From Taenia hydatigena (Eukaryota; Platyhelminthes; Cestoda; Cyclophyllidea; Taeniidae), in contig JADWOT020000001.1 of assembly GCA_036345935.2 (NCBI GenBank), forward strand, positions 14,720,435 through 14,784,434: a stretch of 64,000 bases of DNA, read 5' to 3'. The notes beneath the pieces are model-generated. The model did no database searches. It saw only the letters and a program-made list of their open reading frames with translations, and was not told the origin of the DNA. A program made the translations under genes and the position numbers. This document shows positions 25,652 through 35,629 of the stretch, one piece after another (positions within the stretch are counted from its first letter, which is position 1; every line of letters begins with the position of its first letter).

Positions 25652-26020
25652 ATGGCTCCTAAAGTAGCGTCGGGCAAATCTGCAAGGAAGGCGTTGAAGG
25701 CGAAGGTGCTGAGGACGGACAAGGCAAAGAGGAGACGGAGGAAGGAGACTTTCGCCATCTACATCTACAAGGTGTTGCGCCAGGTGCGTGAAAACATGGG
25801 CATCTCGTCGAAGGCGATGTCCATCATGAACTCCTTTATGAACGACGTCTTTGAGCGAATCGCTGCTGAGTCGAGCCGGTTGGCGCGCTACAACAAGAAG
25901 TCGACAATCACGAGCAGAGAGATTCAGACTGCTGTGCGTCTGCTGCTGCCTGGTGAGTTGGCGAAGCACGCGGTGTCGGAGGGTACCAAGGCTGTGACCA
26001 AGTACACCAGCTCAAAGTAG
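25652..26020 (+). CDS. H2B: Histone H2B, left copy (122 aa)
   Basis: Core histone that pairs with H2A and forms the outer dimers of the nucleosome. The frame is intronless and uses the first ATG after the TATA box. A basic tail (residues 1-31) is followed by the histone fold: [11 protein letters not shown] (alpha 1), [20 protein letters not shown] (alpha 2), then [20 protein letters not shown] and the alpha-C end [16 protein letters not shown], with the ubiquitin-acceptor Lys in AVTKYTSSK. It differs from usual animal H2B in loop 1, where HPDTG is replaced by RENMG (46-50), and ends TSSK rather than TSAK. It is tail-to-tail with H2A and head-to-head with the acidic-protein gene. Against the right copy it has A6, L20 and R27 (V6, P20, K27 there). 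Confidence 0.98.
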   Translation: MAPKVASGKSARKALKAKVLRTDKAKRRRRKETFAIYIYKVLRQVRENMGISSKAMSIMNSFMNDVFERIAAESSRLARYNKKSTITSREIQTAVRLLLPGELAKHAVSEGTKAVTKYTSSK

Positions 26021-26075
26021 ATGAGTTGGATGTAGAGTGCTGCCGGTGCCGCCGACTAGTTGCACTGCACTCCAC

Positions 26076-26091
26076 GACCCCGTTGAGGGCC
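26076..26091 (+). terminator. Possible degenerate histone 3' stem-loop of left H2B
   Basis: GACCCCGTTGAGGGCC lies 56 nt after the stop, the right distance and size (6+4+6) for the replication-histone hairpin. The right half AGGGCC fits the consensus, but two of six stem pairs are broken (A-C and C-A). It may be a weak or relic processing site; no better hairpin was seen. Confidence 0.4.
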
Positions 26092-26873
26092 ACCACCACC
26101 ACTACCACATTCATTTTTGATTGCTGTGGACAAAAATATGCGTAGTTACTGCCGCTTTATCCCTATGTCTAGTCCTCATTCTCATTGTCTGGGCGATCTC
26201 GAGGTGCTAGTGTCGGTATCGGCGGCGGTCATCGCTAGATGTAGGCAGGGGAGGTCGAAGGAGGGGAATAGGAGATACAATGACTGATGTGAGGATGGCT
26301 ATGAGGTTCAGCGCTAAGAGAAGGAATGAAATAAGCTTTGCACCAGATTGAGCGTTTCGAGCGCTTTCGGTTCTCAGGGGTCTCACAAAAGGATTATACT
26401 ATTGGATGGGCCGCAAGGCTGTGTTCTACATCAGTGGGTTGGGGACGTGCAAAATCATTGCATGAAATTTGGACGTGGTCAGGTGGGTCATCAAAGTCAT
26501 TGTGGCGCAAACGTTCGTGGTTGGTATCCAATACAAATCTATTTATGGAGCCAATAGGCAGATGCATGGAACAACAATGAGGCAGCTGAAATAATGACCA
26601 ACGCATTTAACCACTTTGTGTCCACTCTAGCCAACTGCAAAACAATGACTCTCCTCTCCGCCCACATATACAGACACATCCACCACACTGAAATTCCGCA
26701 TCCTATTACTTTTCCAATACCCCACCACTCTCCAATGCTTCTCCAACCCGAAGAGTAAGGTACACCATTTCGCAACGACAAACACAAGCACATTCAGAGG
26801 TCACTGCACAAATATCAATCAATCGTTCATTTGTCAGTAGCCTAGGCGAATAGCAAACAATCTTCTTTCCGGT

Positions 26874-26889
26874 GGCCCTCAAAAGGGCC
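26874..26889 (-). terminator. Histone 3' stem-loop of left H2A
   Basis: On the minus strand GGCCCTTTTGAGGGCC: a perfect six-pair stem and a TTTG loop, 68 nt after the H2A stop. A purine-rich GGAAAGAAGA follows, like a histone downstream element for U7 snRNP. The consensus loop is usually TTTC, so TTTG is slightly off. Confidence 0.85.
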
Positions 26890-26957
26890 GTTGTCGTGTT
26901 CATGGTTGCAGCCGACTCGGCAAGTCAGTCCAGCGGTCAGTAAGGCACTTGGTCGAC

Positions 26958-27344
26958 CTACTCCTTACTGCCCATCGGCTTCTCCGTCTTCTTCGGTAGC
27001 AGCACCGCCTGAATGTTAGGCAGCACACCACCCTGCGCGATTGTCACACCACCCGACAACTTGTTCAACTCCTCATCGTTGCGGATGGCCAACTGTAGGT
27101 GACGAGGAATGATGCGTGTCTTCTTGTTGTCGCGCGCTACATTACCCGCCAACTCCAACACCTCGGCAGCCAGGTATTCCAGCACAGCTGCCAGGTAGAC
27201 CGGTGCTCCCGTACCCACACGCTCCGCGTAGTTGCCGCGACGCAACAGACGGTGCGCTCGACCCACCGGGAATTCCAGACCTGCCCGCGCCGACCTCGTC
27301 TTTGCTTTGGCTCGTGACTTGCCACCTTTGCCTCTTTCACTCAT
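26958..27344 (-). CDS. H2A: Histone H2A, left copy (128 aa)
   Basis: Core histone partner of H2B. The frame is intronless; I start at MSERGKGGK (27344) and not at the upstream in-frame ATG, because the usual H2A N-terminus begins here and the ATG lies about 87 nt after the TATA box. The fold is complete: [20 protein letters not shown], then [34 protein letters not shown] and [16 protein letters not shown]. The acidic-patch residues E56, E61, E64, D90, E91 and E92 (Met = 1) are present. Odd residues compared with usual H2A: E for G after the initial Ser, A30 for Ile, T45 for Ala, V69 for Ala, S97 for Leu. No SQ-type H2A.X end, so it is a canonical-class gene. Its coding sequence appears identical to the right copy. 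Confidence 0.98.
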   Translation of the reverse strand: MSERGKGGKSRAKAKTRSARAGLEFPVGRAHRLLRRGNYAERVGTGAPVYLAAVLEYLAAEVLELAGNVARDNKKTRIIPRHLQLAIRNDEELNKLSGGVTIAQGGVLPNIQAVLLPKKTEKPMGSKE

Positions 27345-27430
27345 TCTTCTCCCCTCTTCTCGCCCTGTCGACACAATAAACAGCAAACCGATTGAAGCGT
27401 GATTCCGTCACGTGCCGGACTGCTCCCACC

Positions 27431-27435
27431 TTATA
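27431..27435 (-). promoter_or_regulatory. TATA box of left H2A
   Basis: TATAA on the minus strand, 87 bp before the H2A start codon. It is the mirror of 28514-28518. A CCAAT motif lies a further 98-102 bp upstream (27533-27537, minus). Confidence 0.7.
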
Positions 27436-27917
27436 AACTACTCTCATCACGCTGGGACACTCCTTATTGACCACAGAGCAGTCTGACCAGTTCGCACATC
27501 TCATTAGTTTGCCAGCGCCAATACCCTCTGCCATTGGTCGTCGACTAATCCTCCTGCTACGCTGAACAGATGACTGCATCTCGCCTAACTGGGTTGCGTG
27601 CGAGGGAAGCCATGTTATTGCATTCAACTCTCACCTCAGATGACCCCAAAGCTCTAGTTACATGTGCCAAAAAAGGACAGAGTAAATAACGCAATGTGCA
27701 GATAGCCTTCGTATACATCGAATTTACTTTGCGTTACATTCCTAACATGTGCAGTTAGGTTTTCTTCAAGCTCCTTCTTAATTCTTGTTCTAATAATTGC
27801 CTATTTGTCAGCATTCCCTATTCACTATTACAAGTGCTTTTGCAGCATCTACATAGTTATGCATTTAAGAGTACACGAGTGTGATGTCAGTGGACAGGGA
27901 CACTGTTGGCCAAAATG

Positions 27918-28031
27918 CTTTCCTTAATACTTTTCACAACGTCCAAAATATCAAACAATTGATAATTTGTAGCATTTTCATCTTTTCGCGTGCACCAACT
28001 TTACTACCACTACCAATTTTGGGTAAGGCGT
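27918..28031. other. Unique spacer at the centre of the inverted repeat
   Basis: 114 bp, AT-rich, not symmetric, so the two arms are not directly abutting. It contains a local imperfect palindrome around AAACAATTGATAATTT. The two H2A promoters lie about 480 bp to each side. No gene. Confidence 0.9.
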
Positions 28032-28411
28032 CATTTTGGCCAACAGTGTCCCTGTCCACTGACATCACACTCGTGTACTCTTAAATGCATAACTATGTAG
28101 ATGCTGCAAAAGCACTTGTAATAGTGAATAGGGAATGCTGACAAATAGGCAATTATTAGAACAAGAATTAAGAAGGAGCTTGAAGAAAACCTAACTGCAC
28201 ATGTTAGGAATGTAACGCAAAGTAAATTCGATGTATACGAAGGCTATCTGCACATTGCGTTATTTACTCTGTCCTTTTTTGGCACATGTAACTAGAGCTT
28301 TGGGGTCATCTGAGGTGAGAGTTGAATGCAATAACATGGCTTCCCTCGCACGCAACCCAGTTAGGCGAGATGCAGTCATCTGTTCAGCGTAGCAGGAGGA
28401 TTAGTCGACGA

Positions 28412-28416
28412 CCAAT
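28412..28416 (+). promoter_or_regulatory. CCAAT box of right H2A
   Basis: CCAAT about 100 bp upstream of the TATA box, as expected for a replication histone promoter. Its mirror is at 27533-27537. Confidence 0.5.
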
Positions 28417-28513
28417 GGCAGAGGGTATTGGCGCTGGCAAACTAATGAGATGTGCGAACTGGTCAGACTGCTCTGTGGTCAATAAGGAGTGTCCCAGCGT
28501 GATGAGAGTAGTT

Positions 28514-28518
28514 TATAA
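28514..28518 (+). promoter_or_regulatory. TATA box of right H2A
   Basis: TATAA within GTTTATAAGG, 87 bp before the ATG. Confidence 0.7.
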
Positions 28519-28604
28519 GGTGGGAGCAGTCCGGCACGTGACGGAATCACGCTTCAATCGGTTTGCTGTTTATTGTGTCGACAGGGCGAGAAGAGGGGAG
28601 AAGA

Positions 28605-28991
28605 ATGAGTGAAAGAGGCAAAGGTGGCAAGTCACGAGCCAAAGCAAAGACGAGGTCGGCGCGGGCAGGTCTGGAATTCCCGGTGGGTCGAGCGCACCGT
28701 CTGTTGCGTCGCGGCAACTACGCGGAGCGTGTGGGTACGGGAGCACCGGTCTACCTGGCAGCTGTGCTGGAATACCTGGCTGCCGAGGTGTTGGAGTTGG
28801 CGGGTAATGTAGCGCGCGACAACAAGAAGACACGCATCATTCCTCGTCACCTACAGTTGGCCATCCGCAACGATGAGGAGTTGAACAAGTTGTCGGGTGG
28901 TGTGACAATCGCGCAGGGTGGTGTGCTGCCTAACATTCAGGCGGTGCTGCTACCGAAGAAGACGGAGAAGCCGATGGGCAGTAAGGAGTAG
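28605..28991 (+). CDS. H2A: Histone H2A, right copy (128 aa)
   Basis: Same protein as the left H2A, residue for residue, with coding and flanking DNA that look identical, so the features described there apply. It is transcribed away from the palindrome centre, head-to-head with the left H2A (1,260 bp between the start codons) and tail-to-tail with the right H2B. Identity of this inner part, against clear divergence of the outer arms, suggests recent gene conversion or an assembly fold-back rather than selection alone, because non-coding DNA is equally identical. Confidence 0.98.
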   Translation: MSERGKGGKSRAKAKTRSARAGLEFPVGRAHRLLRRGNYAERVGTGAPVYLAAVLEYLAAEVLELAGNVARDNKKTRIIPRHLQLAIRNDEELNKLSGGVTIAQGGVLPNIQAVLLPKKTEKPMGSKE

Positions 28992-29059
28992 GTCGACCAA
29001 GTGCCTTACTGACCGCTGGACTGACTTGCCGAGTCGGCTGCAACCATGAACACGACAAC

Positions 29060-29075
29060 GGCCCTTTTGAGGGCC
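29060..29075 (+). terminator. Histone 3' stem-loop of right H2A
   Basis: GGCCCTTTTGAGGGCC, perfect stem with TTTG loop, 68 nt after the stop, followed by a purine-rich element at about 29079-29088. It marks this as a non-polyadenylated, replication-dependent histone gene. Confidence 0.85.
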
Positions 29076-29857
29076 ACCGGAAAGAAGATTGTTTGCTATT
29101 CGCCTAGGCTACTGACAAATGAACGATTGATTGATATTTGTGCAGTGACCTCTGAATGTGCTTGTGTTTGTCGTTGCGAAATGGTGTACCTTACTCTTCG
29201 GGTTGGAGAAGCATTGGAGAGTGGTGGGGTATTGGAAAAGTAATAGGATGCGGAATTTCAGTGTGGTGGATGTGTCTGTATATGTGGGCGGAGAGGAGAG
29301 TCATTGTTTTGCAGTTGGCTAGAGTGGACACAAAGTGGTTAAATGCGTTGGTCATTATTTCAGCTGCCTCATTGTTGTTCCATGCATCTGCCTATTGGCT
29401 CCATAAATAGATTTGTATTGGATACCAACCACGAACGTTTGCGCCACAATGACTTTGATGACCCACCTGACCACGTCCAAATTTCATGCAATGATTTTGC
29501 ACGTCCCCAACCCACTGATGTAGAACACAGCCTTGCGGCCCATCCAATAGTATAATCCTTTTGTGAGACCCCTGAGAACCGAAAGCGCTCGAAACGCTCA
29601 ATCTGGTGCAAAGCTTATTTCATTCCTTCTCTTAGCGCTGAACCTCATAGCCATCCTCACATCAGTCATTGTATCTCCTATTCCCCTCCTTCGACCTCCC
29701 CTGCCTACATCTAGCGATGACCGCCGCCGATACCGACACTAGCACCTCGAGATCGCCCAGACAATGAGAATGAGGACTAGACATAGGGATAAAGCGGCAG
29801 TGACTACGCACATTTTTGTCCACAGCAATCAAAAATGAATGTGGTAGTGGTGGTGGT

Positions 29858-29873
29858 GGCCCTCAACGGGGTC
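29858..29873 (-). terminator. Possible degenerate histone 3' stem-loop of right H2B
   Basis: Same imperfect hairpin as the left copy (GACCCCGTTGAGGGCC on the minus strand), 55 nt after the stop. It is unchanged although nearby bases differ between the arms. Confidence 0.4.
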
Positions 29874-29928
29874 GTGGAGTAGAGTGCAACTAGTCGGCGG
29901 AACCGGCAGCACTCTACATCCAACTCAT

Positions 29929-30297
29929 CTACTTTGAGCTGGTGTACTTGGTCACAGCCTTGGTACCCTCCGACACCGCGTGCTTCGCCAACTCACCAGG
30001 CAGCAGCAGACGCACAGCAGTCTGAATCTCTCTGCTCGTGATTGTCGACTTCTTGTTGTAGCGCGCCAACCGGCTCGACTCAGCAGCGATTCGCTCAAAG
30101 ACGTCGTTCATAAAGGAGTTCATGATGGACATCGCCTTCGACGAGATGCCCATGTTTTCACGCACCTGGCGCAACACCTTGTAGATGTAGATGGCGAAGG
30201 TCTCCTTCCTCCGTCTCTTCTTTGCCTTGTCCGTCCTCGGCACCTTCGCCTTCAACGCCTTCCTTGCAGATTTGCCCGACACTACTTTAGGAGCCAT
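29929..30297 (-). CDS. H2B: Histone H2B, right copy (122 aa)
   Basis: Intact, intronless H2B with the same fold, RENMG loop and TSSK end as the left copy. It carries three amino-acid differences, all in the N-terminal tail: V6, P20 and K27. Tails tolerate change, so both copies can be functional. Its TATA box is altered (CATAAATA), so expression may be weaker than that of the left copy. It is tail-to-tail with the right H2A and divergent from the acidic-protein gene, whose ATG lies 559 bp away. Confidence 0.97.
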   Translation of the reverse strand: MAPKVVSGKSARKALKAKVPRTDKAKKRRRKETFAIYIYKVLRQVRENMGISSKAMSIMNSFMNDVFERIAAESSRLARYNKKSTITSREIQTAVRLLLPGELAKHAVSEGTKAVTKYTSSK

Positions 30298-30368
30298 GAC
30301 AACTTCCTCCGCTCTTAATAGTCAGTGAAGCTCAGCAAAATTCACTTCGAGACTGCCATCACCACATT

Positions 30369-30376
30369 TATTTATG
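30369..30376 (-). promoter_or_regulatory. Mutated TATA box of right H2B
   Basis: On the minus strand CATAAATA, where the left copy has TATAAATA at the mirrored position. A single T-to-C change at the first base of the element. Position relative to the ATG is unchanged. Confidence 0.7.
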
Positions 30377-30856
30377 GACAAATCTTCCATCACTATCACT
30401 GACAAAGTTTGAGTTGTCAATGGCTTACGTGTCAGCCAATAGCAATAAGGAAAATTGCATCAGGCATCTTCTCATTGGGCATTGACATAAAGTAGATGAT
30501 GACAGCGAATCGCACCAGTTTTTTGTGTGCATAGATGGCGCCGTTGGAGTAGCCAATCAATGCCTAGGTTCAGTGCACTCAAACGCCAAAACATTTTTCT
30601 TATTTTACTCCCCTTACATTAAAAACTGTTAAGTCAACCTCATTTGTTAATTATAATTTAAATGTAGGCAAAACTTACTTTGAAGTGATCATTTTATTTT
30701 TTGAACTCATCGCCCTCCCCTTCAGCTGCATGACCGCAATCCTCTCATGTCTTGACGGCGTCCATGTGGCGTTGGAATAATGGATGTTGAAGGTCATTGC
30801 CAAATCGTGAAAGTCTAGACAGGATTGCTGAAAATTAACATTTGCTCCATCTACCC

Positions 30857-31475
30857 ATGCCAACCATCCGATTCTGCATTAGTATGACCGTACTGGCCTT
30901 AATGTCAGTCGGTCTGCAAGCTGCATCGCTGGAGGAGGACAAAACGAAGTCGGAAGTGCCTCTTGAGGAGAGCTAATCCAACGCCAACGCCGGATAGGTT
31001 GGAGGTGTTGTCGACCGTGGCGACAATGAGGATGATGATGCTCGACGTGATAAGTATGGCGAAGGCAAATACGACGTAGACAACAACGGTGGATGCGATA
31101 GAGATGGAAGAATAGACGGTGATAAATATGACATGAATGATGAGGATGAGGGTAGAATTTGGCGCTGGAATAGACGAAAAGTAGATCGCCGATGTATAGA
31201 GATGATGAAGATTCCAGAAACAACAGTGATGATAAGGACGATGTCGACGACGACAATGGAGGAGAATGGGGACGGCTTGGAAAGTGGGAAGAGGAGTTCG
31301 TAGATATGGCGAAGATGAAGAATACAGCAATGACGACATTGAAGATGGTTATGGTACATCTTCCGCAAGACGAAACAGATTTGGAAGTGCCTCCTGGGGA
31401 CATTGGTCCTCCTCCGCTAACCGCTGGCTGAACATGCATGCGCATCAACAACAACAACAAGTAATATGTCCATAA
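30857..31475 (+). CDS. Secreted Asp-rich acidic protein, right copy (multi-exon model)
   Basis: Model: exon 1 30857-30955, intron 42 nt (30956-30997, GTGCCT...GGATAG), exon 2 30998-31151, intron 59 nt (31152-31210, GTAGAA...GATGAAG), exon 3 from 31211. Exon 1 gives a signal peptide (MPTIRFCISMTVLALMSVG, then LQAAS). Exon 2 starts VGGVVDRGDNEDDDARRDKY, rich in Asp, Gly and Tyr. Exon 3 continues DSRNNSDDKDDVDDDNGGEW up to WEEEF (about 31299). There the acidic reading passes to the next frame, RRYGEDEEYSNDDIEDGYG, through a Trp/Ser stretch to QQQQQVICP and TAA at 31473-31475. That last frame change needs one more base change or an intron of about 20 nt, so the 3' end is unsure. The composition suggests a Ca-binding or matrix/eggshell-type secreted protein, but I recognise no family. 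Its 5' part lies in the inverted repeat; the rest is outside. Confidence 0.5.
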
Positions 31476-31789
31476 CACCCTTAGAGTAAAAATACCGCGT
31501 TAAGCAGAGGGATAATCTCACAAACTTGCCTTTCTCCTCCATCAATGCCGCAGCCGTCGGTTCTCTGATTGGTTGTAACCACTCAACTCTCAAATTTCTT
31601 AACCAACTGCGCATTCTACTGCCTCCCTTGCTTTACATGCTATTTCAGCTACTCCCCACAAATTACTCAATTTCCAGCTTTTTACACCAGTCTGGTGTTT
31701 CGCTACGAATATTTTTGACTAGATCACTTGTTTTCTGTTCATTCCACCAAACTTACTAGTTTTTCTCGTTGTGTTCAAAGCCTTGCCAA

Positions 31790-32480
31790 AAATTCGTGCC
31801 AGAAATATTTTAAGACTTTTAGCACTATATGCAACATGCAGTTCCGAATCGGGTATTATTTGATCATGAATAACGCGGCCTCAGTCTTAAAGTGACAGAG
31901 CTGTGCCAATACCGTCCAGTTAACCCGTTCAGTCCCACACACTTTTCTCGCCAATGATATTCAATACATTATTGCACTCTGCATCAAATATGCACTGTTT
32001 GAGCAGTTTCTGGTCTCATTTGGTGCTACAGCGCTTAAAACACCGATTCGTTATCAACCATTCTCGCGTTCTACTTCTCTGTCCGCTGCCGCCATGCCCT
32101 ACTGAGTCGCTTAACAATCTGCTTAGACTGCACTTTGTTGGGGAATTTGTCAAACGTGTATCGTCCGAATTACCTTTGATGGCGCCATGAACACTTTCCT
32201 TATTTTCAAATATGTCGCAAATGACGTAAGTGGTTGCTTTATAAGTCCCGTATCGTATGAGCAGCTTCTGGTCTCATTTGATGCTACAGTGCCAAAAATG
32301 TCAATTTGGTATAGGCCGTTTGAACGCTCTTTTACTTCACCGTCAGCTGCCTCTGTGCCCTACTGGGCTGCATAATAACCTGTCTAAGGGAGAATGGTCC
32401 AGGTCCCACACTGTTATACATGCGTTAAAGTGGACGCACCATCTGTGAAAAAATCACAGATTTACTAGGAGATCTACACG
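31790..32480 (-). repeat. R1 partial copy (A block, doubled)
   Basis: Matches 20120-20580 in the same orientation: TATATGCAACATGCAGTTCC and TTATTTGATCATGAA near 31830-31870. The segment TATGAGCAGTTTCTGGTCTC-like occurs twice, at about 31998 and 32256, each followed by a similar run, so part of the block is tandemly repeated here. Confidence 0.7.
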
Positions 32481-34439
32481 GCTTAAGAGGAGCCATGTTC
32501 CCTTTGCTAAGTTTGTCTCTTTTTGCCAATGTCCATCGCACTCACTACCAATAAAATGTGACTTTTGTCTTTTTCCATGCCAGCAGCTTTGCAGATCGTA
32601 CGATAGGGATAGTGCGAGGAGGTGTGCCGGTAAAGCCTAAAATTATTTTGTTTTATCTCTCCATCATCTTGAGTTGGAAATATCCTTGGAGCGGGCGCAA
32701 TGACAAGCACTGGGAATGGTAATACAGACTGTTATTACACCAGTTGACTTGCCTACAGTCTAAAAGCAAGTTTGGCTATTTAGAGGATTCGATGACCACC
32801 GCTCTGCGGCAAATGAGACGAATTATGACCACTCACACGTGCATAAAACCGATCACATCTCTCAATTAGAGTGAAAGCGAAAAGTAGACTTCGCAATGAC
32901 CTGGCTTCAGGGGAGATGTCAACTCCAATGATGGCTACTAAAGTGTTTGTCCTCAAACTACTAACCAGGATTAGCAAGCTCGCATTTGTGTTAGCCTTCG
33001 TATCTATACTTCTTTTAAGTGCATTCATTGTTTGGTTTGAATTGATCTGCATCTCCTGACTTTCTTACAACTTCATTAGTTAATCTTCTGTAGGTGGTAG
33101 ATGGTGGCTGTAGGGAACTTTGTGTGCAGCACTCTTAGCAAACCGTTGTTTAAGCAACTCACCTCCGAGTGTGCAGCTGTTAGCCCCTACTCAAGACCAT
33201 CTATCGTCGATGTCGCTATTAAGCCTAAGTGAAGATGGTCGGGGTATGGTAGAAAGGAGAGACGAAGGTAATCTACTTCAAGGCAGATGCTCGTGAAGAG
33301 TTAAATGGGAGAAAAGTACATTTTGATCATTTCTAGTAGATGTTTTACTCAAAAGACCTTTTTGCCAAAAAGTACCAAGATCACGCCTGCAGAAGGCGCA
33401 GAAATTTTTCATCAGTCTTCATGGCATAAAATAAAACAACGTGTTGAGTTGCTGAGAGGATGATGTCAAAGCTATGAAAAGCTGTTTGTCTCTTAAACAG
33501 TTCTATGCGGTGGCGTGGAAACAAGGCGTGAGCATTTATGCGTGGTGCGATTTCGTCAGATGGAGTAGAGCATAGAGTCCTCCACCTAGTGAAATAGCGA
33601 TGGGTCTAACTCCTCAAGGTGAGTAACAGATATTTTTCTTCCATAATTTGAAGGCAATTAGGGTGTGTAGAACCAATTAGATCTGTTAAAACCAGGAAAC
33701 TCAACGAAAAGTTGATGCTTCACCTGTCACTTATTCAGTGTTAGGAGATGGTCTCGTTTTATTTGCAAATAAAGACACAGGAGCTTTTGGTGGGTTGCAT
33801 AAGAATTTGGAATGGACTTGATTTTGACAAGAAAATGGCTACCATTTACGCCCCAATACTCAATTAATACAAGAAAATAGAAAGTGCGTAGATAAAATGT
33901 AGCATTTCCTCTTGAAAGATGCTGTGGCTGTGTAAGGAGTGTTGAATAGGCCTGCAGATGTACACAGGAGAATAGGCTTTAAGCGTAGGGCAAGAGGCAG
34001 TTAAAGAAGGGAATAGCAAGGCAACATTTTTAGATCTCTCGAAAACAAAACTCCTGAATTTTGCAACGCTTTAAAAGTAGGTAGCGCTTGATTCCCGTTC
34101 CTAATCCGGCAAAGAAAACTATTCAAAAATTATGGCTTTTAGCTGGCCTCCTATCCACATCCTCGGCCTTGGCATAACCAAAACCAGAGCGACATTTCGT
34201 TAAAAGACCCTAAGTTTGTAAAATATGGTCAGATTATACGCTGCGATCACTTAATGAGTGGATTGATGGTCAAAATGGTGTGCTGATGTTTGTCAACACA
34301 CTAGACTTTTAGAATGAATGTCAGTAGAGGCAATCCTAAGGTCAGAGGCGCAACTCATTAGTGCAGTGGAAGTCGAGGACTGCAGTCAATGAGACTACTA
34401 GCTTATGACCACCGCATTGCGTCAGAGTGCAGTAGCAGG
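32481..34439. other. Intergenic with one short repeat remnant
   Basis: Apart from about 32570-32710, which resembles 16480-16620 (a segment preceding block G), I recognise nothing. A 62-codon hydrophobic frame at 32871-33059 has no start context or partner. Confidence 0.5.
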
Positions 34440-35200
34440 TAAGGTAAGACGGTATGTTTTAGCTTACCAATCACACGAGGCAAAGTTGTGGAACATGTCC
34501 ATCAGGTAGTCATAATCTTCAACCCATCAACAGCACTCGAAATCCTCAAAAATTTTCTTGCATCAAAGTATGCAAAACCGGACAAAGGTCAAGCGAATAC
34601 CCGGATTAGCACATGAGATGTGGCTAACTCCCTGATCTGACGAGTGGTCTTATTAAGCACTTATTCCGACTTCAGGGCTTTATTTGTGGTAACAAATATT
34701 AAGGGTCCTGTTGACGCTGGCAGTTAAGGAAGTGTTCAAGTTCCCTTCAAACGATTCACTGTGCCGCACATGCTTTATTTTTGCCCGCATAACTAGTAAT
34801 GATACGGAGCCCTACTATGCGGCACACAGTCCTATGATTCAGATTAGCGTGGGCAAATTGTGGAACATCTGACTCGCGTCATGCAGAAGACATTAATAAT
34901 ATCCCCATTATCCAAGTTAACGTAAGGATGATTGAGTTCTTAGGCCAAATGGACAAATCTATCCTGGAACCAGGATATTAGCGAGTGTGGTTAGCGCGCT
35001 CCAGTGAGCTCTGCTAGGCATACTTTAGAGTGACTACTGAAGTCTCAGCGTGAACCTCCCTCCGGTTGGTGAGTAAGGGCATAAGATTCCGCCATATGGA
35101 ATTCAAGGCAGCGCTGACAGCAAATGCGGCGATATCGAGATTGACATTGGTAAACTGCACACATCTATACAAGCATCTTCAAAGTGTTGTTCGTCTGTGG
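34440..35200 (+). repeat. Block G of R1 (separate copy)
   Basis: Parallels 40360-41050: CACACGAGGCAAAGTTGTGG (34475), CACAGTCCTATGATTCAG (34827), GCAAATTGTGGAACATCTGA (34853) and TATGGAATTCAAGGCAGCGC (35095) each have a diverged partner there in the same order. It lies just upstream of R1 copy 2, as if one R1 copy had been followed by another in direct orientation. Confidence 0.65.
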
Positions 35201-35629
35201 TTCCGAGGAAAATGTCAATCTACCAACATTGGAGTGGTTCTACTGACAACATTCATAATGCTTGTAGGCAATGTAACGGTCAGGGTACCAAGACCGAGTT
35301 CAACACCTCTTTTCGGTTGGTCTCTTCCAGAACTTGAACGACTAATTTTTCCATTGAATAGTGCAGAAATTTAAGCACAGCCACAACCGTTGACTCCTGT
35401 TTTGTTGCTGTTACCGTATATAACGATCGCAGCTGTTGAAGGAGAAGTCTTGCAACAATTTGTAACAAGTTCTCGAGTTCAGTGGTCTTTGTTAAAGAAT
35501 CGATGCTTTTCCTTATCATTTGAAATAAAATAGATGGGCTCGTGGCACAAGAGAGTGAAACGAGCAAAATGGCAGGTCAGCTAGCTATAATTTATCATGC
35601 CAAATATATTGAAACTCGGTAATATTGTC

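Larger units (their letters stand above)
24821..27917 (+). repeat. Left arm of the histone inverted repeat
   Basis: Every position x here pairs with 55949 minus x on the other strand, out to the 32-bp indel near 24955. The arm carries H2B (+), H2A (-) and the 5' part of the acidic-protein gene (-). The part inward of about 26140 looks identical to the right arm in all stretches I compared. The part outward of it shows substitutions (for example 26055-26075 and 26140-26150, and within H2B). The arm ends inside exon 2 of the acidic-protein gene. Confidence 0.97.
28032..31160 (-). repeat. Right arm of the histone inverted repeat
   Basis: Reverse-complement partner of 24821-27917, 32 bp longer because of one indel at about 30995-31027. 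Inner part (28032 to about 29810) identical by eye to the left arm; outer part substituted. The arm stops inside the acidic-protein gene, whose later exons continue beyond it into single-copy DNA. Confidence 0.97.

Noticed and set aside
25631..25969. 112-codon frame antisense to H2B (and its mirror at 29980-30318)
   Set aside because: Pure antisense of a conserved GC-rich histone frame; no independent signal.
27337..27627. 96-codon frame upstream of H2A, same in both arms
   Set aside because: Covers the H2A promoter including the TATA and CCAAT motifs; its duplication is due to the palindrome.
31284..31303. 20-nt GT-AG segment that would restore frame in the acidic gene
   Set aside because: Too short for a spliceosomal intron; left as an unresolved frame change.
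30879..31478. 199-codon minus-strand frame with a hydrophobic start
   Set aside because: Antisense shadow of the acidic-protein gene: GAT/GAC-rich sense DNA read backwards gives Ile/Val/Ser/His runs.
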